NCBI GenBank assembly: GCA_946406115.1
Contig: OX291555.1
Location: 14,278,001 to 14,342,000 of the forward strand
Length of the DNA stretch: 64,000 nucleotides
Direction of reading: 5' to 3'
DNA from: Apoda limacodes
Taxonomy: Eukaryota > Arthropoda > Insecta > Lepidoptera > Limacodidae
In this document: positions 35,096 to 47,656 of the stretch, piece after piece
How positions within the stretch are numbered: position 1 is the first letter of the stretch
How the letters are laid out: each line of letters begins with the position of its first letter
Notes under the pieces: generated by a model
The model's input: only the letters and a program-made list of their open reading frames with translations
What the model was told of the DNA's origin: nothing
The model's database searches: none
Made by a program: the position numbers and the translations under genes

Positions 35096-36112
35096 TAAAT
35101 ATAAATTAAAATATTTTGCGGCAATCGCATCCACGTCCCTCAATTCAGCAGCCAAATCATTACCAAAGGAGTCACGGAGCCGACTGCCTGTCTGCCTGCA
35201 CATATCTGTAATAATGCTAGGAACTGGCCATTGTTCTTTTCACGGGTGGAGCAGCGCGATAAAGTTAGTTAAGGGGAATGATACAGACGTAAGAGGTAAG
35301 CAAAATACTCATACACTTATGTTACAACTATTCTTAATCCATTTAAACCTCACAAAGCTATCTTTTGCTCGTTTTTGTATGATAAATAAACTTTATTGTT
35401 ATCATAACAGCTATTATTTTAATGAATAAAACATGAAAAGAGCCAAATGTACAACTTTCAACGTATAATGTATTTATTATTCAAAACAAGAACAAGAAAT
35501 CAATTTGGGAATTTCATGTTTTAACAAAATGCCTAACAATTTTATTATGAGTAGACTTACTAATTTAGGAATTTTAAATATCTTTTTATGAAATATCCTG
35601 TAATTCAAGCACTTTGTCTTATCTAAAATACACTTTCTATTATCTTAATACTACCATAACCTATACTGGTAATTGTTTATTTTAACCACAAATTTTCTTA
35701 ATTACTTGAAAACTGGGGAATGTCATTCATCATTATATATGACTTTTTTAACGTTATTTGATGTACCTATGTCTATGTATATATAGCTATAAACATATAT
35801 GTATATAGAATTGTCAAACGAAAAGACAAAACATTTTCCACGACAGTTCCCTCTCGGCAGCTTGACATTCGCCAACAAACCTCTAAGCAAATCAAGATCC
35901 TAAGGGGACAAAATGTCGCCGCAACGTCGCTACTTGTACGAAAGTCGGTTGCATGCAACGATGCAACGTCGACTAATGCTAATTCGCTAACTTCAGTTGT
36001 CGTAGCAGTTTCGACTGGTAACTGCGAGTGGGTGTACTAGAGCGAGATAAAACTGTATAAAGTTTACACAGTATAATAATATGCAGTTTTATGTAGTTAC
36101 AGTTCGCTGCAA

Positions 36113-36299
36113 AGTTCATGGCGGCTGGCCTTGTACTTTTAAGCCCGATTGTATCAAATCAGTGCGCAGTGTTGGAAAAGTAACATTAGGTAACTACAGC
36201 AACCCTACTGCTGTGTGATGAAGTTTAGACATCAGTTAAACTTAACTTTACTGAGCACAATCGGGTCTAAAAGTTGAAGGCCAGCCGCCATGAAGTTCA
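36113..36299. mobile_element. MITE-like element with 50-bp TIRs
   Basis: 36113-36163 (TTCATGGCGGCTGGCCTTGT.. ..CCCGATTGT) is the near-perfect reverse complement of 36248-36299. Internal 85 bp unrelated, total about 190 bp, no ORF. Confidence 0.8.
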
Positions 36300-36704
36300 A
36301 AACGAAATGTACGATAGGTTAAGCTATACGTTAGCATTTGGGTACAATCACTGAAAAGGTCAAGATCAAGGTACAGAAGGACACGAAGTTTCAGAGCAAT
36401 TTACAAGAATTCAGTCGCAACTGCAGCCCTATTTTAATTAACTTGGCAACGGATTATCGATATATTTGTAATTTTATGTAGCACCTATGCAAATCAGTAA
36501 ATATCATCATCAGTTATGATCTTAATTTTGCAGGTAAGATGTTCTCGTACAACGTAACTAGTAAAAAGCCGAGCTTTTAAGCGATCCAATCATTTTCGAA
36601 ATTTAGAAAGGTGATCTAGCAGTGGACATCTGCAGGGTGATGAAGATGAATATAGAAGTCAATAGCACGCTGAATGTTTGCAGGTAGGATGTCCTCCTAT
36701 TAAG

Positions 36705-36912
36705 TAAGGATCAGTTCATACCGAGACGCGACGCGACGCGGCATTTTTAAGATAGCAACACATTATGGGCCTTGTTTACTAGACAAAAAGATATAAATTG
36801 TAGTAAGAGCACAAAAGACGCCGCGCGGCGCAGTTCGAGGTATCGAGTGTAGATTGTTGCATCTTCAAGTCGCATCACGTCGCGTCGCGTCTCGGTCTGA
36901 CCTGACCCTAAG
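36705..36912. mobile_element. MITE-like element with GACGCGACGCGACG TIRs
   Basis: AGGATCAGTTCATACCGAGA then CGCGACGCGACG at the left, and CGTCGCGTCGCGTCTCGGTC then TGACCTGACCCT at the right, form about 33-bp inverted termini around a GC-containing centre (GACGCCGCGCGGCGC). About 208 bp, non-coding. Confidence 0.8.
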
Positions 36913-37423
36913 CTGTAAAAGGTTCAAATATATCATTCAACTGGATTTTCCCGGGACTTCATACACGTGGCGTCTATAAAACAACATAAGTTAATAAAAC
37001 AGCGGTGTGATTCTTTAACCGACGACGAAGAAAAAGGAGGAAGCTCTCAAATTCGAGTGTATATATTTTTTAAATCTCATAACATAACTGCATTAAAATT
37101 GGTGTTGCGTAATGTTGGCTACCATGCAGTGGCAGATCTACGGGGATTTTGGGTGTTTTGAATTAGCAGTAAAATATCGATTATCAAATATTATATAGTT
37201 AAAATCATAAGGTATCAAAAATACTCATATAAATTTTTACGAAAATCCCCCCAAATCCTGGGTCCGCCACTGCATTAACATTTAGAAGATTTTTTTTTGA
37301 AAGGCTGCTTTATATCCGAAGCCAAATTGGTTTCTTTAAACAGATTATCTCACCAACATCTGGATTACAATTATTGTAAAAATGTATTCTCTTCTTTTCC
37401 TGCCTTTCATTTATAAAATACAA

Positions 37424-37695
37424 GCTTCGCTAGGGCCTCCGCCCGATACAAGAAGCGTATGATTCCCACACCAACTCCCTGGTTTATACTAAGAAAGATT
37501 GCTATTTCAAGATTGCCGTAGCTTTAGTACGTGCAAGTGGAATTCAGCTATAGTTATTCCTGCAAAAATTTTTACATTTTCCGGGATAAAAAGTAAGTAA
37601 GTGTGCATTACATCACAAAAAAATAAATTACATCCAGATCCGTTCAGTTCTGTCGTGATTGACTCCAAGCTTTCGCATTTATAATATTTTTAGGC
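37424..37695 (-). mobile_element. Decayed Helitron-like element
   Basis: GCTTCGCTAGGGCCTCCGCCCG at the left (3' end), TTCCGGGATAAAAAGTAAG internally, and TTTCGCATTTATAATATTT at the right (5' end). Same order as 34272-34680 but heavily mutated. Confidence 0.5.
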
Positions 37696-38004
37696 AGTAC
37701 TTATATATTCTGTCGTTACTTATCTAATAAATATATAAACATAATATTTCTCTTCATAATATCTGTTTAACTGTCCGTCTGTGTCACCCCTAAATTAGGT
37801 TTGCCACCCACACTCGAGTTGCAACATCCACCCAGAAAAATTTGAATAATAGATGCAAAGTTTCTTAAGATTTCTTCGTTAGTAAAAAGCAAATAAATTA
37901 ATTAGGATAGTCGAGAAGAAAATTACATACACGGCTCACTCCTCGTATGAATATTATATAAAAAAAAAAACTGCGGATAACTGTTAACTAATTATGTTAG
38001 TTAC

Positions 38005-38215
38005 TAGGTAGGGCACCGCGGTGTTACTCGTGGCCCACCTGCTGAACCGAAAGGGATAGGTTCGGTTCCCGATCGTATTAGTGATTACTTGACTCTGGGT
38101 GTTTTCTATGTATATTATATGTATTTGTATGCGTTGTCTAGTAATTCAAATTACAAGCCATACTTAGTTTGGTATCATACGGTGCTGTCTGATTTGTCCA
38201 AAAATTCTTATTATC
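38005..38215 (+). mobile_element. tRNA-derived SINE, copy 1
   Basis: The head has GTGTTACTCGTGGCCCACCT (A-box region) and GATAGGTTCGGTTCCCGATCG (B box). The body has CTGGGTGTTTTCTATGTATA, GCGTTGTCTAGTAATTC and ACTTAGTTTGGTATCATACG then GTGCTGTCTG. Collinear with 53355-53590. Confidence 0.75.
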
Positions 38216-39624
38216 ATTTTAAAAAAATATTTTTTCTTTACCGTTAATTTTGTGGCCAAGTTAAAACTAAGTCTCATTGGACCCAGCAAGTGACAGCTGT
38301 TCGATCATAGATCAGCTAAATACCGTAATTTTCACAGAAACTTTTCCTACTCCCTTTAGTTTGTGATACTTTGCAAAAACTCCAAAATATACTTTACTTT
38401 CAATTTCTATCCAAGAGGGCAAAATTTTCATACAATCTTTTATCTCACTTTAAAACAAGATTTTTTTCAAAAACTAACTTCTCTAAAATACCACTCTAAT
38501 ATCAACTTCAGCGAATTCGCCTCAGTGTTGTCGAATTAATTAGTCATACTTAAATAAAAAAATATTAACGTATGCGTGTAGATATCGCTACATATAAGTA
38601 TACACAGAAAAGTAAATCAAAATCACACCATTATAATGAAAAACGATCACTTTGATAGCAAACCTAGCTGATAATCATTATAAATCATAATTATAAACAC
38701 AAACGCATAAAACCAAATGTAACACATAAAATCAAAACGCGTCTGTGATTCCGTTAAATTCGTAAACGCAACAAGATTTGTAACGTTTCATTTCCACAAC
38801 ACGTGTTTACAATTACGTCGATTTCAATTTACACTTCATAAAATGAAATAAATAGATACAATCAATTTTCAATCGAAAAGTTATGGTTATAAGGATTAAA
38901 ATCAGTTTAACTTGAATAATTCGCGTATAACTTGATTTTGCTTTTGATTTGATTTATATAAACCAACTACGATGTTTTGACGTTCGTAAAGCTAGATAAG
39001 TGTCAACTAATTTTGATTTATAAGAGAGGCATACAAACTTTATTTTGCCGTTAAAATTGTAAGATTAAAGATAATTTCAGTCTTATTTTAAGGTACCTAA
39101 GATAAGAAAGAAGGTATAAATGTTAATGCACACTGAAATGTAAGCGAGTAATAATTCTATATTAATAAAAATCACTTGCCACATGTATGACAGAGCAACA
39201 TTCTACAAACGGCTGGACCGATTTGAATGGTTTCTCTTTTGGTGTGTTAGTAATTGTATAGTCAGATAGTTTATCCCAAAATTGTTTTTGGGAAAGTCTT
39301 AGTGAAGAATTCGCCCGGGTGACACCGAGCACAAGAACCGTAGGTACGTACCTATATAAAGAAGATACATTGTGTGTGTCACGTTTTTGTTGAAATTTTT
39401 AGTTTCGTTTCGTTTGTTTGAAATAACTAGTCATACTTTCTTCCTGCCAAATCGCAAACTTCCATTAACTCTATAGTTACAAAAAAGACAAATCTTTTTA
39501 TTCCAAATTCTCAATTTAATCCAAATTATATAAGTAATTTTAAACAAGAGAGGTCTCTGTTCAAATCTTTTTGGTTTTCGCAAAGCGCCTTAGAATATCA
39601 TTTTCATTAATGTTTTGTCGTCGC

Positions 39625-39662
39625 TCAATAGGCAGGCCGTATGCCTGTTTGCCACTTTAAAG
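39625..39662 (+). mobile_element. LINE tail remnant
   Basis: AGGCAGGCCGTATGCCTGTTTGCCACTTTAA matches the 3' UTR core of the 29372-31243 LINE. Confidence 0.55.
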
Positions 39663-40829
39663 TACATTCGTAGAAAATATACATTTAACATAACTAAAAA
39701 GATATTAACAATAATTTTCTTTAGTCGTCAGAAGTCGTTCGTATCTAACGCCAAGTAATGCTAATTAGCTAACTTGTGTCGTTACAGAGTGATTGTTACA
39801 GAAATACAAGCGAAAAACTAAAAAAAGGCTCCTATAAAGAGCCTACCTCGAGCTCATGCCCTTACGATAAGGACTTTTTATTTTCTTGAAACTTGGATAT
39901 CAGGGAACAAATTTGTCTAATTTTCAGAACTCTTGTTTTTAAATTTTACTGGGCTAATGTGCTTTTCAAGTAATATGCAAACAGATAGAGATAGATAGAT
40001 AAAGAGAGACAGAGAGAGCGAGACTAAACTATACACCGTAATTACATAAGTATTCGTTATAGTAACATATGTCTGATACTATAACTCTGTACATTGAATT
40101 TTTTTTGTTTGTTTATGCTATAACAGAACTGACAACAGCTCAACAAGTTGTGCAAACCGATGCCAAATTGCTTAACTCTGCAATTCTAAAATGTACAAAC
40201 GGATATAAATATGTACTTAATGTTCTCGTGAATTTCTTATAGTTGTTTGAAATTCTAACGTTATTTTTCCAAGGAAAACAGAAAATGAAGATTTACATAC
40301 CTAGTCCAAGTAAAAAGATATTATTATGAATACATTAGGTACCTATTATACCAAAGACTCACTGTCTTTTATAAGATATAGTACCAGATATACTCTGCTC
40401 GTTTTTTTTTAACAACGCCATCTATTGTCAAGTAGCTTCAGTGTTGCTGTGTCGGTAAAAATAATAGTATTACTACTCGCCAATAGAAGTCAGGAAGAGT
40501 CATATTTTTCAGTTTATCATTGCCTAAAAACACGGATAAAACGACGTTTTCTAAAAATTAAACCTAGCTAGATCAATTTATCGCCCCCGAAATTCTCTGC
40601 ATACAAAATGTCATGAAAATCGTCCGAGCCCTTTCCGAGATTCAGGTTATATATCTATATATATACATGAATTTCTCGTTTAATGGTATCAGATTTTGTT
40701 TGAATACAATAACAGTTCAATAAAACACCACTTCAATGCTCAGAATAGAAAAGGCATAATATTCTCAGCAACAAGAATGACATTCAATTTGTAAGTAGGT
40801 AATATAATATTTAATAACAATTGTAGCGA

Positions 40830-40935
40830 GAGATAACTCGGAGAGAGGAGCAGAGTCCGCACTAATCGGCTTCTCTTTGAATATTTTAGCTTATACCCGG
40901 CCGATTGTTTCTTACATACATTATCAGGTTGAAAA
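40830..40935 (+). repeat. CCGCACTAATCGGCT dispersed repeat
   Basis: CCGCACTAATCGGCTTCTCTTTGAATATTTTAGCTTAT matches CCGCACTAATCGGCTGCTACGTGAATATTTCAGGTTAT at 46501 and its duplicate at 47902. Function and class unknown. Confidence 0.6.
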
Positions 40936-40966
40936 TTCATAGTCCTTCCTTAGCAATTACAAATAC

Positions 40967-41027
40967 AGGGTGGCCGGGAAGTAGACGTTCAAACGTAAAA
41001 TTTTGACACTTTATGATGAGGAGTATA
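40967..41027 (+). mobile_element. Orphan TIR copy beside the giant inverted repeat
   Basis: ACAGGGTGGCCGGGAAGTAG..GATGAGGAGTAT is an isolated 60-bp copy of the terminal repeat that begins at 41349. It abuts the left arm of the inverted repeat 41032-42808 and has no partner on the right side. Confidence 0.8.
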
Positions 41028-41031
41028 GGTT

Positions 41032-42808
41032 ATGCTGCGTTTGCAGGCCGCGGTAGATGTACCTACTATTTCCGAATGATAATCCTCGTAGCGGGTATAA
41101 ATTATTTATGCATCTGCTAAATTTTATTTCTCATGACTGTGGGCTGTGAAAGCGAAAAACTAAAGATGATCAACAAAAACTTACTTAAAGATATTATATT
41201 TATTAACACAGACTAATTTGGTTTTTAAAATTTTGAATATTTTATACTACAACAACAGTAGATATTATATTTATTAACTCAAACTAATTTGGTTTTTAAA
41301 ATTTTGAATATTTCATACTACAACAACAGTAACTCAGATTGTTGTATACAGGGTGGCCGGGGAGTAGACGTTCAAACGTAAAATTTTGACACTTTATGAT
41401 GAGGAGTATCCGAATCACCCCCATGTATTTTCTACGATTTTTCGTAGTTTTCGAGATAGAATTTTTTTAATGATTTTTTTCGTAATTTTCACCTAACATC
41501 AGTTTTCGTTTTTTTTTTCTAGTTCTGTTGAACATTTCTGGTTCAGTTTTTTTGTGATAACTAATAAGCATAGTCCAACCTAACCCCCTAAAAAATATGG
41601 TTTATCTAGGAATTGCAGAACTTTCTTAAAATTTATTCGAAAATTCAAAATTAAGATTTGAGCTCAGTACTCACAAATTTTCAAAGTATCAAAAAAAAAA
41701 AAAAATTTGGGTTCAAAGTAATTTAAAAACTTCCTAAGACATTAAACTTTAAAACAAGGCCAAATAAAAATAGGGTTATCAGGGGTTTATTTTAGAGAGA
41801 GTGAGATAGCAAAATTTTTTTACCTGAGTATTTTTTCATGGTAAAAATCACAACAATAAAATCATATCTATTGGGTTTTTCTGATTAAATGCATGCATCT
41901 ACAAATTCAAAGAATTTAGAATTTAAGTTGAATTGTGTTTTACTCAAATCCATCATAACGCAAAGAAATTCAAAGATTTAAATAAAATAAAATAATTATT
42001 TTTTTTTGTTAAAAAATGCCTTAATTTACTTTGAAGGTCAGTTACAGAAAATAAACCCCTGATAACCCTATTATATTTGGCCTTGTTTTAAGTTTAATGT
42101 CTTAGGAAGTTTTTAAAATTACTTTGAACCCAGAATCTCCCCATTTAATTTTTTTTTGATACTTTGAAAATTTGTGAGTACTGAGCTCAAATCTTAATTT
42201 TGAACTTTCCATATATATTAAGAACCATATTATTAGAATAAACCATATTTATTAAGGGGTAGATTAGACTATGCTTATTAGTTATCACAAAAAAACTGAA
42301 CCAGAAATATTCAACAGAACTAGAAAAAAATCAAAAACTGATGTTAGGTGAAAATTACGAAAAAAATTATTAAAAAAATTCTATCTCGAAAACTACGAAA
42401 AATCGTAGAACATACATGGGGGTGATTCGGATACTCCTCATCATAAAGTATCTAAATTTTGCGTTTGAACGTCAACTCCCCGGCCACCCTGTATACAACA
42501 ATCTGAGTTACTGTTGTTGTAGTATGAAATATTCAAAATTTTAAAAACCAAATTAGTTTGAGTTAATAAATATAATATCTACTGTTGTTGTAGTATAAAA
42601 TATTCAAAATTTTAAAAACCAAATTAGTCTGTGTTAATAAATATAATATCTTTAAGTAAGTTTTTGTTGATCATCTTTAGTTTTTCGCTTTCACAGCCCA
42701 CAGTCATGAGAAATAAAATTTAGCAGATGCATAAATAATTTATACCCGCTACGAGGATTATCATTCGGAAATAGTAGGTACATCTACCGCGGCCTGCAAA
42801 CGCAGCAT
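41032..42808. repeat. Giant inverted repeat (arms ~770 bp) around a TIR element
   Basis: 41032-41798 pairs with 42043-42808; the loop is about 245 bp. The outer 335 bp of each arm look identical by eye. The inner parts (from about 41368) differ by scattered substitutions and small indels. The outer arms contain a 73-bp tandem pair (GATATTATATTTATTAAC.. at 41190 and 41263). The inner part is a TIR transposon (41349-42491). No ORF. Confidence 0.9.
41349..42491. mobile_element. Long-TIR DNA element (CAGGGTGGCC ends)
   Basis: Bounded by TATA|CAGGGTGGCCGGGGAGT and ACTCCCCGGCCACCCTG|TATA, with TIRs extending about 450 bp inward. A TA target site and CAGGG termini would suit a Tc1/mariner-type MITE. 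There is no transposase gene. Confidence 0.75.
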
Positions 42809-43879
42809 TACCGGGCGATCGTAAGTATGCGGGCCAATGCACGCATAACAAAGTCTGGTTATGCTCAATTATGGCCAAGGCTAGTATAGTGCTTTTCCTC
42901 AAACATGCGTGTAAAAAAACTAATTAAATATTGCCGCCAATTCGCCGCGTTCAAATGTCGATATCTTTTTTAACTTTTTTATATTAATAATTTAATGGCT
43001 CACTATTTTTGTTGTGCCAGTCCGAAATTTAAATAAAACTTGATGAGTTATCAATAGTTCGTCTTATGTCTGGAAAAATGTTGCTCTCAACAAACAAAAA
43101 GCACTAGGTACAAGTGCGAGTACATCAAAATTAAAATTCCAATAAATGCTGCAAAAATTAGATAAGCCAAAATAATACATTCCTTCTCTTATGTCAAAAA
43201 AACGTCTATTCGTTCTAAATACCCTGATAACTTGATTAGTTTAATGTATTATGTAAAAGAAAGTTCATATGAGAAAGCTTTTATTTCAACTCGATAGTCC
43301 AGTCGTTTCTCAGAAAAAGAGCCTTGATATGACAGGCTGATAGACGAAATTCCGTTAAGGCATTTCAATATTATTTCTTTGCCAATGTTAATTTACGATT
43401 TATTCACACATTCAAACATTTTCGGACACAATCAGCAACATTATTTGAAATAAAAAAAAATTAAATTGTAGAATTTCATATTCTTAAGACATGCAACACA
43501 ATATTTTTCAATATACTTTAATTTCCCTCGTCGTATTCAGAACGAAAGAATACGATGTAAGAACCCCAAGGGAGGAGTCTAAATTATTTGTGTCGTTTAT
43601 ATCCTAACTTCATACATTCACGTACGAAAGCGCCGATATTTCTCAGAATATTGGCAGTATTCCTAAAGGGATACCTCGTTTAGAGTTTGCAAAAATTGAA
43701 TTTAACGTACCTTATAATACGTTCCTCGACTAAAATATACTTATCACTATGAAATACGGTAACATGATTATTTTAAATGATTTAAAGTTTAATCTACAAT
43801 ATTTAACCTTTAAAAAAATCAACAGAAAACACTTTTTAAAAGAAATAAAATCAAAGTGAAGTGAATCAAAAATTGAATT

Positions 43880-44480
43880 TCTTTTCATTTTCCTTGGTTA
43901 AAATTCCATCTGATTTATACGGTGAAAACTCTATCTGATTTTCTCATTATCTTGGTTAGAATTCATAGCAAATTAAGTTTCTTTCTTTCTTCCTTGGTTA
44001 AAATGCCATCTGATTTGCTACGTGTCTTGGTTAGAGCTTATAGCAAATTAATTTATTTTCCTCTTCCTCGGTTGAAATTCCAGCTAGTATCTTGTTTAGA
44101 GCGTACAGCAAATTGAATTTCTTTCTCTCTTCCTCGGTTATTTTTTTTTAATTTGCTTCTCATCTTAGTTAGAGCTTATAGCAAATGATTTTTTTTCTTC
44201 TTCCTCGGTTAAAATTACATCTAGTTTGCTCATTATCTTCGTTAGAGTTGATAGCGAATTGAATTTCTTTCCCTCTTCCTCAATTAAAATTTCATCTGGA
44301 TTGCTCATTATCTTCGTTAGTGTTGATAGCAAATTGAATTTCTTTCCCTCTTCCTCGGTTAAAATTCCATCTGGTTTGCTCATTATCTTCGTTAGAGTTG
44401 ATAGCAAATCGAATTTCTTTTCCTCTTCCTCGGTTAAAATTACTTCTGATTTACTCCTTACCTTGATTGGAGCTTATAGC
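43880..44480. repeat. 75-bp minisatellite, about eight units
   Basis: The central units repeat exactly every 75 bp (the CGGTT step at 44281, 44356, 44431), with core CTTCCTCGGTTAAAATTCCA. The outer units are degenerate. 75 bp equals 25 codons, so frames stay open on both strands. The minus strand gives the 25-residue period STLTKIMSKPDGILTEEEGK then KFNLL, the plus strand a hydrophobic one. There is no proper start or gene context, and edge units carry stops and frameshifts, so I treat it as non-coding. Confidence 0.85.
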
Positions 44481-44554
44481 AAAAACATAATCTTAAATTT
44501 TCTATTTGTTCAACTCCTTACAATTTATTTATTTTTTATTTTTTATAATTCAAG

Positions 44555-44760
44555 ACAAGGCTTTGCTTGCGGCTCCAGCCGTAGCAGTCAAACCAGTTTA
44601 TCGTATAGTTCGTCCACGTGGAAATCGTTTTTTATTTCTGTGAGAACTTTTGATTTTTACCGGGACAAAAAGTAGCCCATGTAGCCCCATCCCTTCCAGA
44701 ATATCTTTCTTGAAAATAAATCAGCTTAACTGGATGCTCCGTTGCGACTAGCAACGTTAA
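44555..44760 (-). mobile_element. Decayed Helitron-like element
   Basis: TTTGCTTGCGGCTCCAGCC at one end, TTTTTACCGGGACAAAAAGT then AGCCCATGTA internally, and GTTGCGACTAGC at the far end. Resembles 34272-34680. Confidence 0.4.
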
Positions 44761-45993
44761 GCGGTTACAGACTTTTTTAAAATACATACACTATTACTTA
44801 ATTAGAATAGGATTAAATTTAACAGGCAATGCAATAAATTAATATTTAAACTAATCCAGAAACTTACTGGCAGTAAGTATATTAAACTAATAAGTAAGAT
44901 TAATCGCTATAAGATTAAAAAATTAAAAAAAGTGCTTAGAAAAAATGTCCCTACTCAATTTAATGAAGTATAAATTTGCATTATACTTAGAAATTTATTT
45001 ATTGCTAATTAGTAAGCGGCAACGAGAAGCAGATGGCGACATAAAAATAAATCATGGGCACTGGTAGATTTAAGCCACAGCAACTTTATATGATATCATA
45101 TTTTCTTTGTCGTTATTAGCTTAAGCAATATTCTAAGAATTTTAACTATATTACCATCTGTGACCTACGGTCTCATACATGGATAAAGCTATTCCATTCA
45201 GAACTCTTGATCGATATAAAAAAGTGTTTAATGTGTTAAGGCGCAGATAGCAGCTAAACTAGCGGCCCACGTACTATAAATTTCCTCCTCGTACAAAACG
45301 TTCTTCAGAAATATTTAGAACCCAAGCCGAGCGTATGTATATATGACCATTTCTTTGACACTGCCTACGGCCTGAACAGCTAGACGAATATTTTTTAACT
45401 GTTTTAATAACCAAATTATTATAATATTATCAAATTCACTTATTTAAGGTTTGATCTATAACATATATTTTTTTCACGTCAAAAAGTGTAAACAGGATTT
45501 AGAATCTGTTTGCAATTCGTGTAAACAAAAATGACCTTGACACGCGTCTTTCGCTTTGTTAGTCTATGCAACATATACATAAATACGTATAATATTTCTC
45601 ATTGTAAATTTGGAATTGTGTAGATTTTAGGTTTAATCAGTTTCGTGATTTGAAAACCAGTTAAAGAATGTGACAATAAAGGTAATCATGTTAGTATTTA
45701 AATGAATTATGATTAAATTACCAGAAAAACTGAACGTTAAGTAAAGTTAGGTTATGTTTACAAGATTTGCACAGAGATTTTGAGTCAGGTTTACTCAGGA
45801 GTGTAACAAAATTAATCAAATTCTTGCAAACTTAACTCGTTTAGGTATGCCATAACCTTAAATGCAAGAACAAATAATAGTATAGTTTTCTCACAATATA
45901 GTAGTTACCTTAAAATGAGTTCCGACTGCTTATAGTTCAATCGTGGTTTTTTTTTATATTTATTTAATTATTTATTGTTATTTAAACTTAGGA

Positions 45994-46255
45994 TTTTTTT
46001 ATACCACTAAGGTGGCAAACAAGATAACGGTCCGCCTGATGGTAAGCGGTCACCGCAGCAGCCTATAGACGCTTGCAGGTTGCAACACCTGAGGCATCAC
46101 TCACCCGGGGCCGACCCTTTAAAAACCTGTACACTGTACATGACTATTAGGTTCTTAGGTGTTAGGATGAAATCCCTGCCGATGGCAAGCGATGTGATGG
46201 TAGTAAGTAACCGTGCGCATCATTCGAACAATTCCTCAGTACATATCCCAAACAA
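45994..46255 (-). mobile_element. LINE 3' end fragment (in duplication unit 1)
   Basis: Minus-oriented tail of the 29372-31243 family: ATACCACTAAGGTGGCAAAC, GATGGTAAGCGGTCACCG, GAGGCATCACTCACCCGGGG, then codons equivalent to the C-terminal region up to about ..CGAACAATTCCTCAG. Confidence 0.85.
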
Positions 46256-47162
46256 GTAGATAACTCGTTTTTTTTTTATTTTTATTCTGACTTACTATGC
46301 AGTTGGCTGTTGCAGCCATTAATGGGCTTTTTGGGGTGAGACTCTGAAGGAGTATGGGTTACTGGAATACGAAAAGCCAAAATTAGGGCTATTAACAGCA
46401 CAAAACTTACTCCAATTTTAATTCAATTCACTTTGCAAGTAAGTATTACAATATTCATTACCAATTGCTGCGAGTGCAAAAAGGGTAGCGAAGTAGAACC
46501 CGCACTAATCGGCTGCTACGTGAATATTTCAGGTTATTTCTCACTTCCGCCAAAAATTTCTTATACATATTCAGCCGAATTCAAATATTCATTGAAGAAG
46601 GTTTAAGCTTGACCACTCTAAGTTTATATGCGACTGCATTAATGCGTTTATAATGCGAATGTTGTCCTGTATGTAAAAACATGTAAAATGCTCTTTTGGT
46701 TCAGTGATAGAGCGTTGAAAAGATCGATTTGTATTTGTCGCATACATTGATGATACAACTGGTTGATTTGATGCCAAAATCACATCAAAAGCATTAAGTA
46801 ATAAATACCCCCAGAATACAATTCTGATTCAATACATTTTGCAAAGGCAACAAACAAGATTTGAAATGTTACAGAACACAACCCGTGTTTACAATACGTA
46901 AAATTTACACATCTTAAGATACTTAAAAAATACTGATTATAAATATAGGAAAATATTCTATATAATGTTTCACACTTAAGATGATTTATTAAATAACTAT
47001 TATTTACACGAATCAAAACCAATATTCTGATGTACACAAATAAGATTAATGCTTGTTTGAAATTCTGATTTATGGTCGTCTTGAAGGGATACGGAGTGAT
47101 TGTTTTTTAGTTCTCTCCCAAAAGAATACAAACACAACAGCTAATTTTATTTTTATAAAAAA

Positions 47163-47230
47163 CTAGTTCTTCCTGCAGCTCTGCCCGCGCTAAATTCAGT
47201 TATCGGCGTGGGATTGCCGTAAGTAAGGAT
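47163..47230 (-). mobile_element. Helitron-like 3' end (unit 1)
   Basis: CTAGTTCTTCCTGCAGCTCT then GCCCGCGCTAAATTCAGTTA and TCGGCG is the 3' end of the family at 34272-34680; the 5' part is missing. Confidence 0.55.
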
Positions 47231-47394
47231 TATATATAGCAGTCCGACGAAAGGCGTCTAGGCAAGGCAATCTTGGGATAAGTGCGGAGCAAGGAGCGAC
47301 CCCAACTAGCTTGGATGTTATGCATGGATTTTTTGTAACCAGATTTCGTTTGGTGTTGCTGCATTTTAAATATTATCGTTATTTAAACTTAGGA

Positions 47395-47656
47395 TTTTTT
47401 TATACCACTAAGGTGGCAAACAAGATAACGGTCCGTCTGATGGTAAGCGGTCACCGCAGCAGCCTATAGACGCTTGCAGGTTGCAACACCTGAGGCATCA
47501 CTCACCCGGGGCCGACCCTTTAAAAACCTGTACACTGTACATGACTATTAGGTTCTTAGGTGTTAGGATGAAATCCCTGCCGATGGCAAGCGATGTGATG
47601 GTAGTAAGTAACCGTGCGCATCATTCGAACAATTCCTCAGTACATATCCCAAACAA
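47395..47656 (-). mobile_element. LINE 3' end fragment (in duplication unit 2)
   Basis: Copy of 45994-46255 created by the tandem duplication, with the single T at 47436. Confidence 0.85.

Larger units (their letters stand above)
45977..47377. repeat. 1,401-bp tandem duplication, unit 1
   Basis: Unit 1 of two adjacent units at an offset of exactly 1,401 bp. Comparison by eye shows one difference (C at 46035, T at 47436). Contains an inverted LINE tail, the CCGCACTAATCGGCT repeat and a Helitron 3' end. TTAT microhomology lies at the breakpoints. Confidence 0.93.

Noticed and set aside
44226..44675. 149-codon plus-strand frame through the 75-bp minisatellite
   Set aside because: It exists only because the unit length is a multiple of three. 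It continues into a decayed Helitron and has no gene context.
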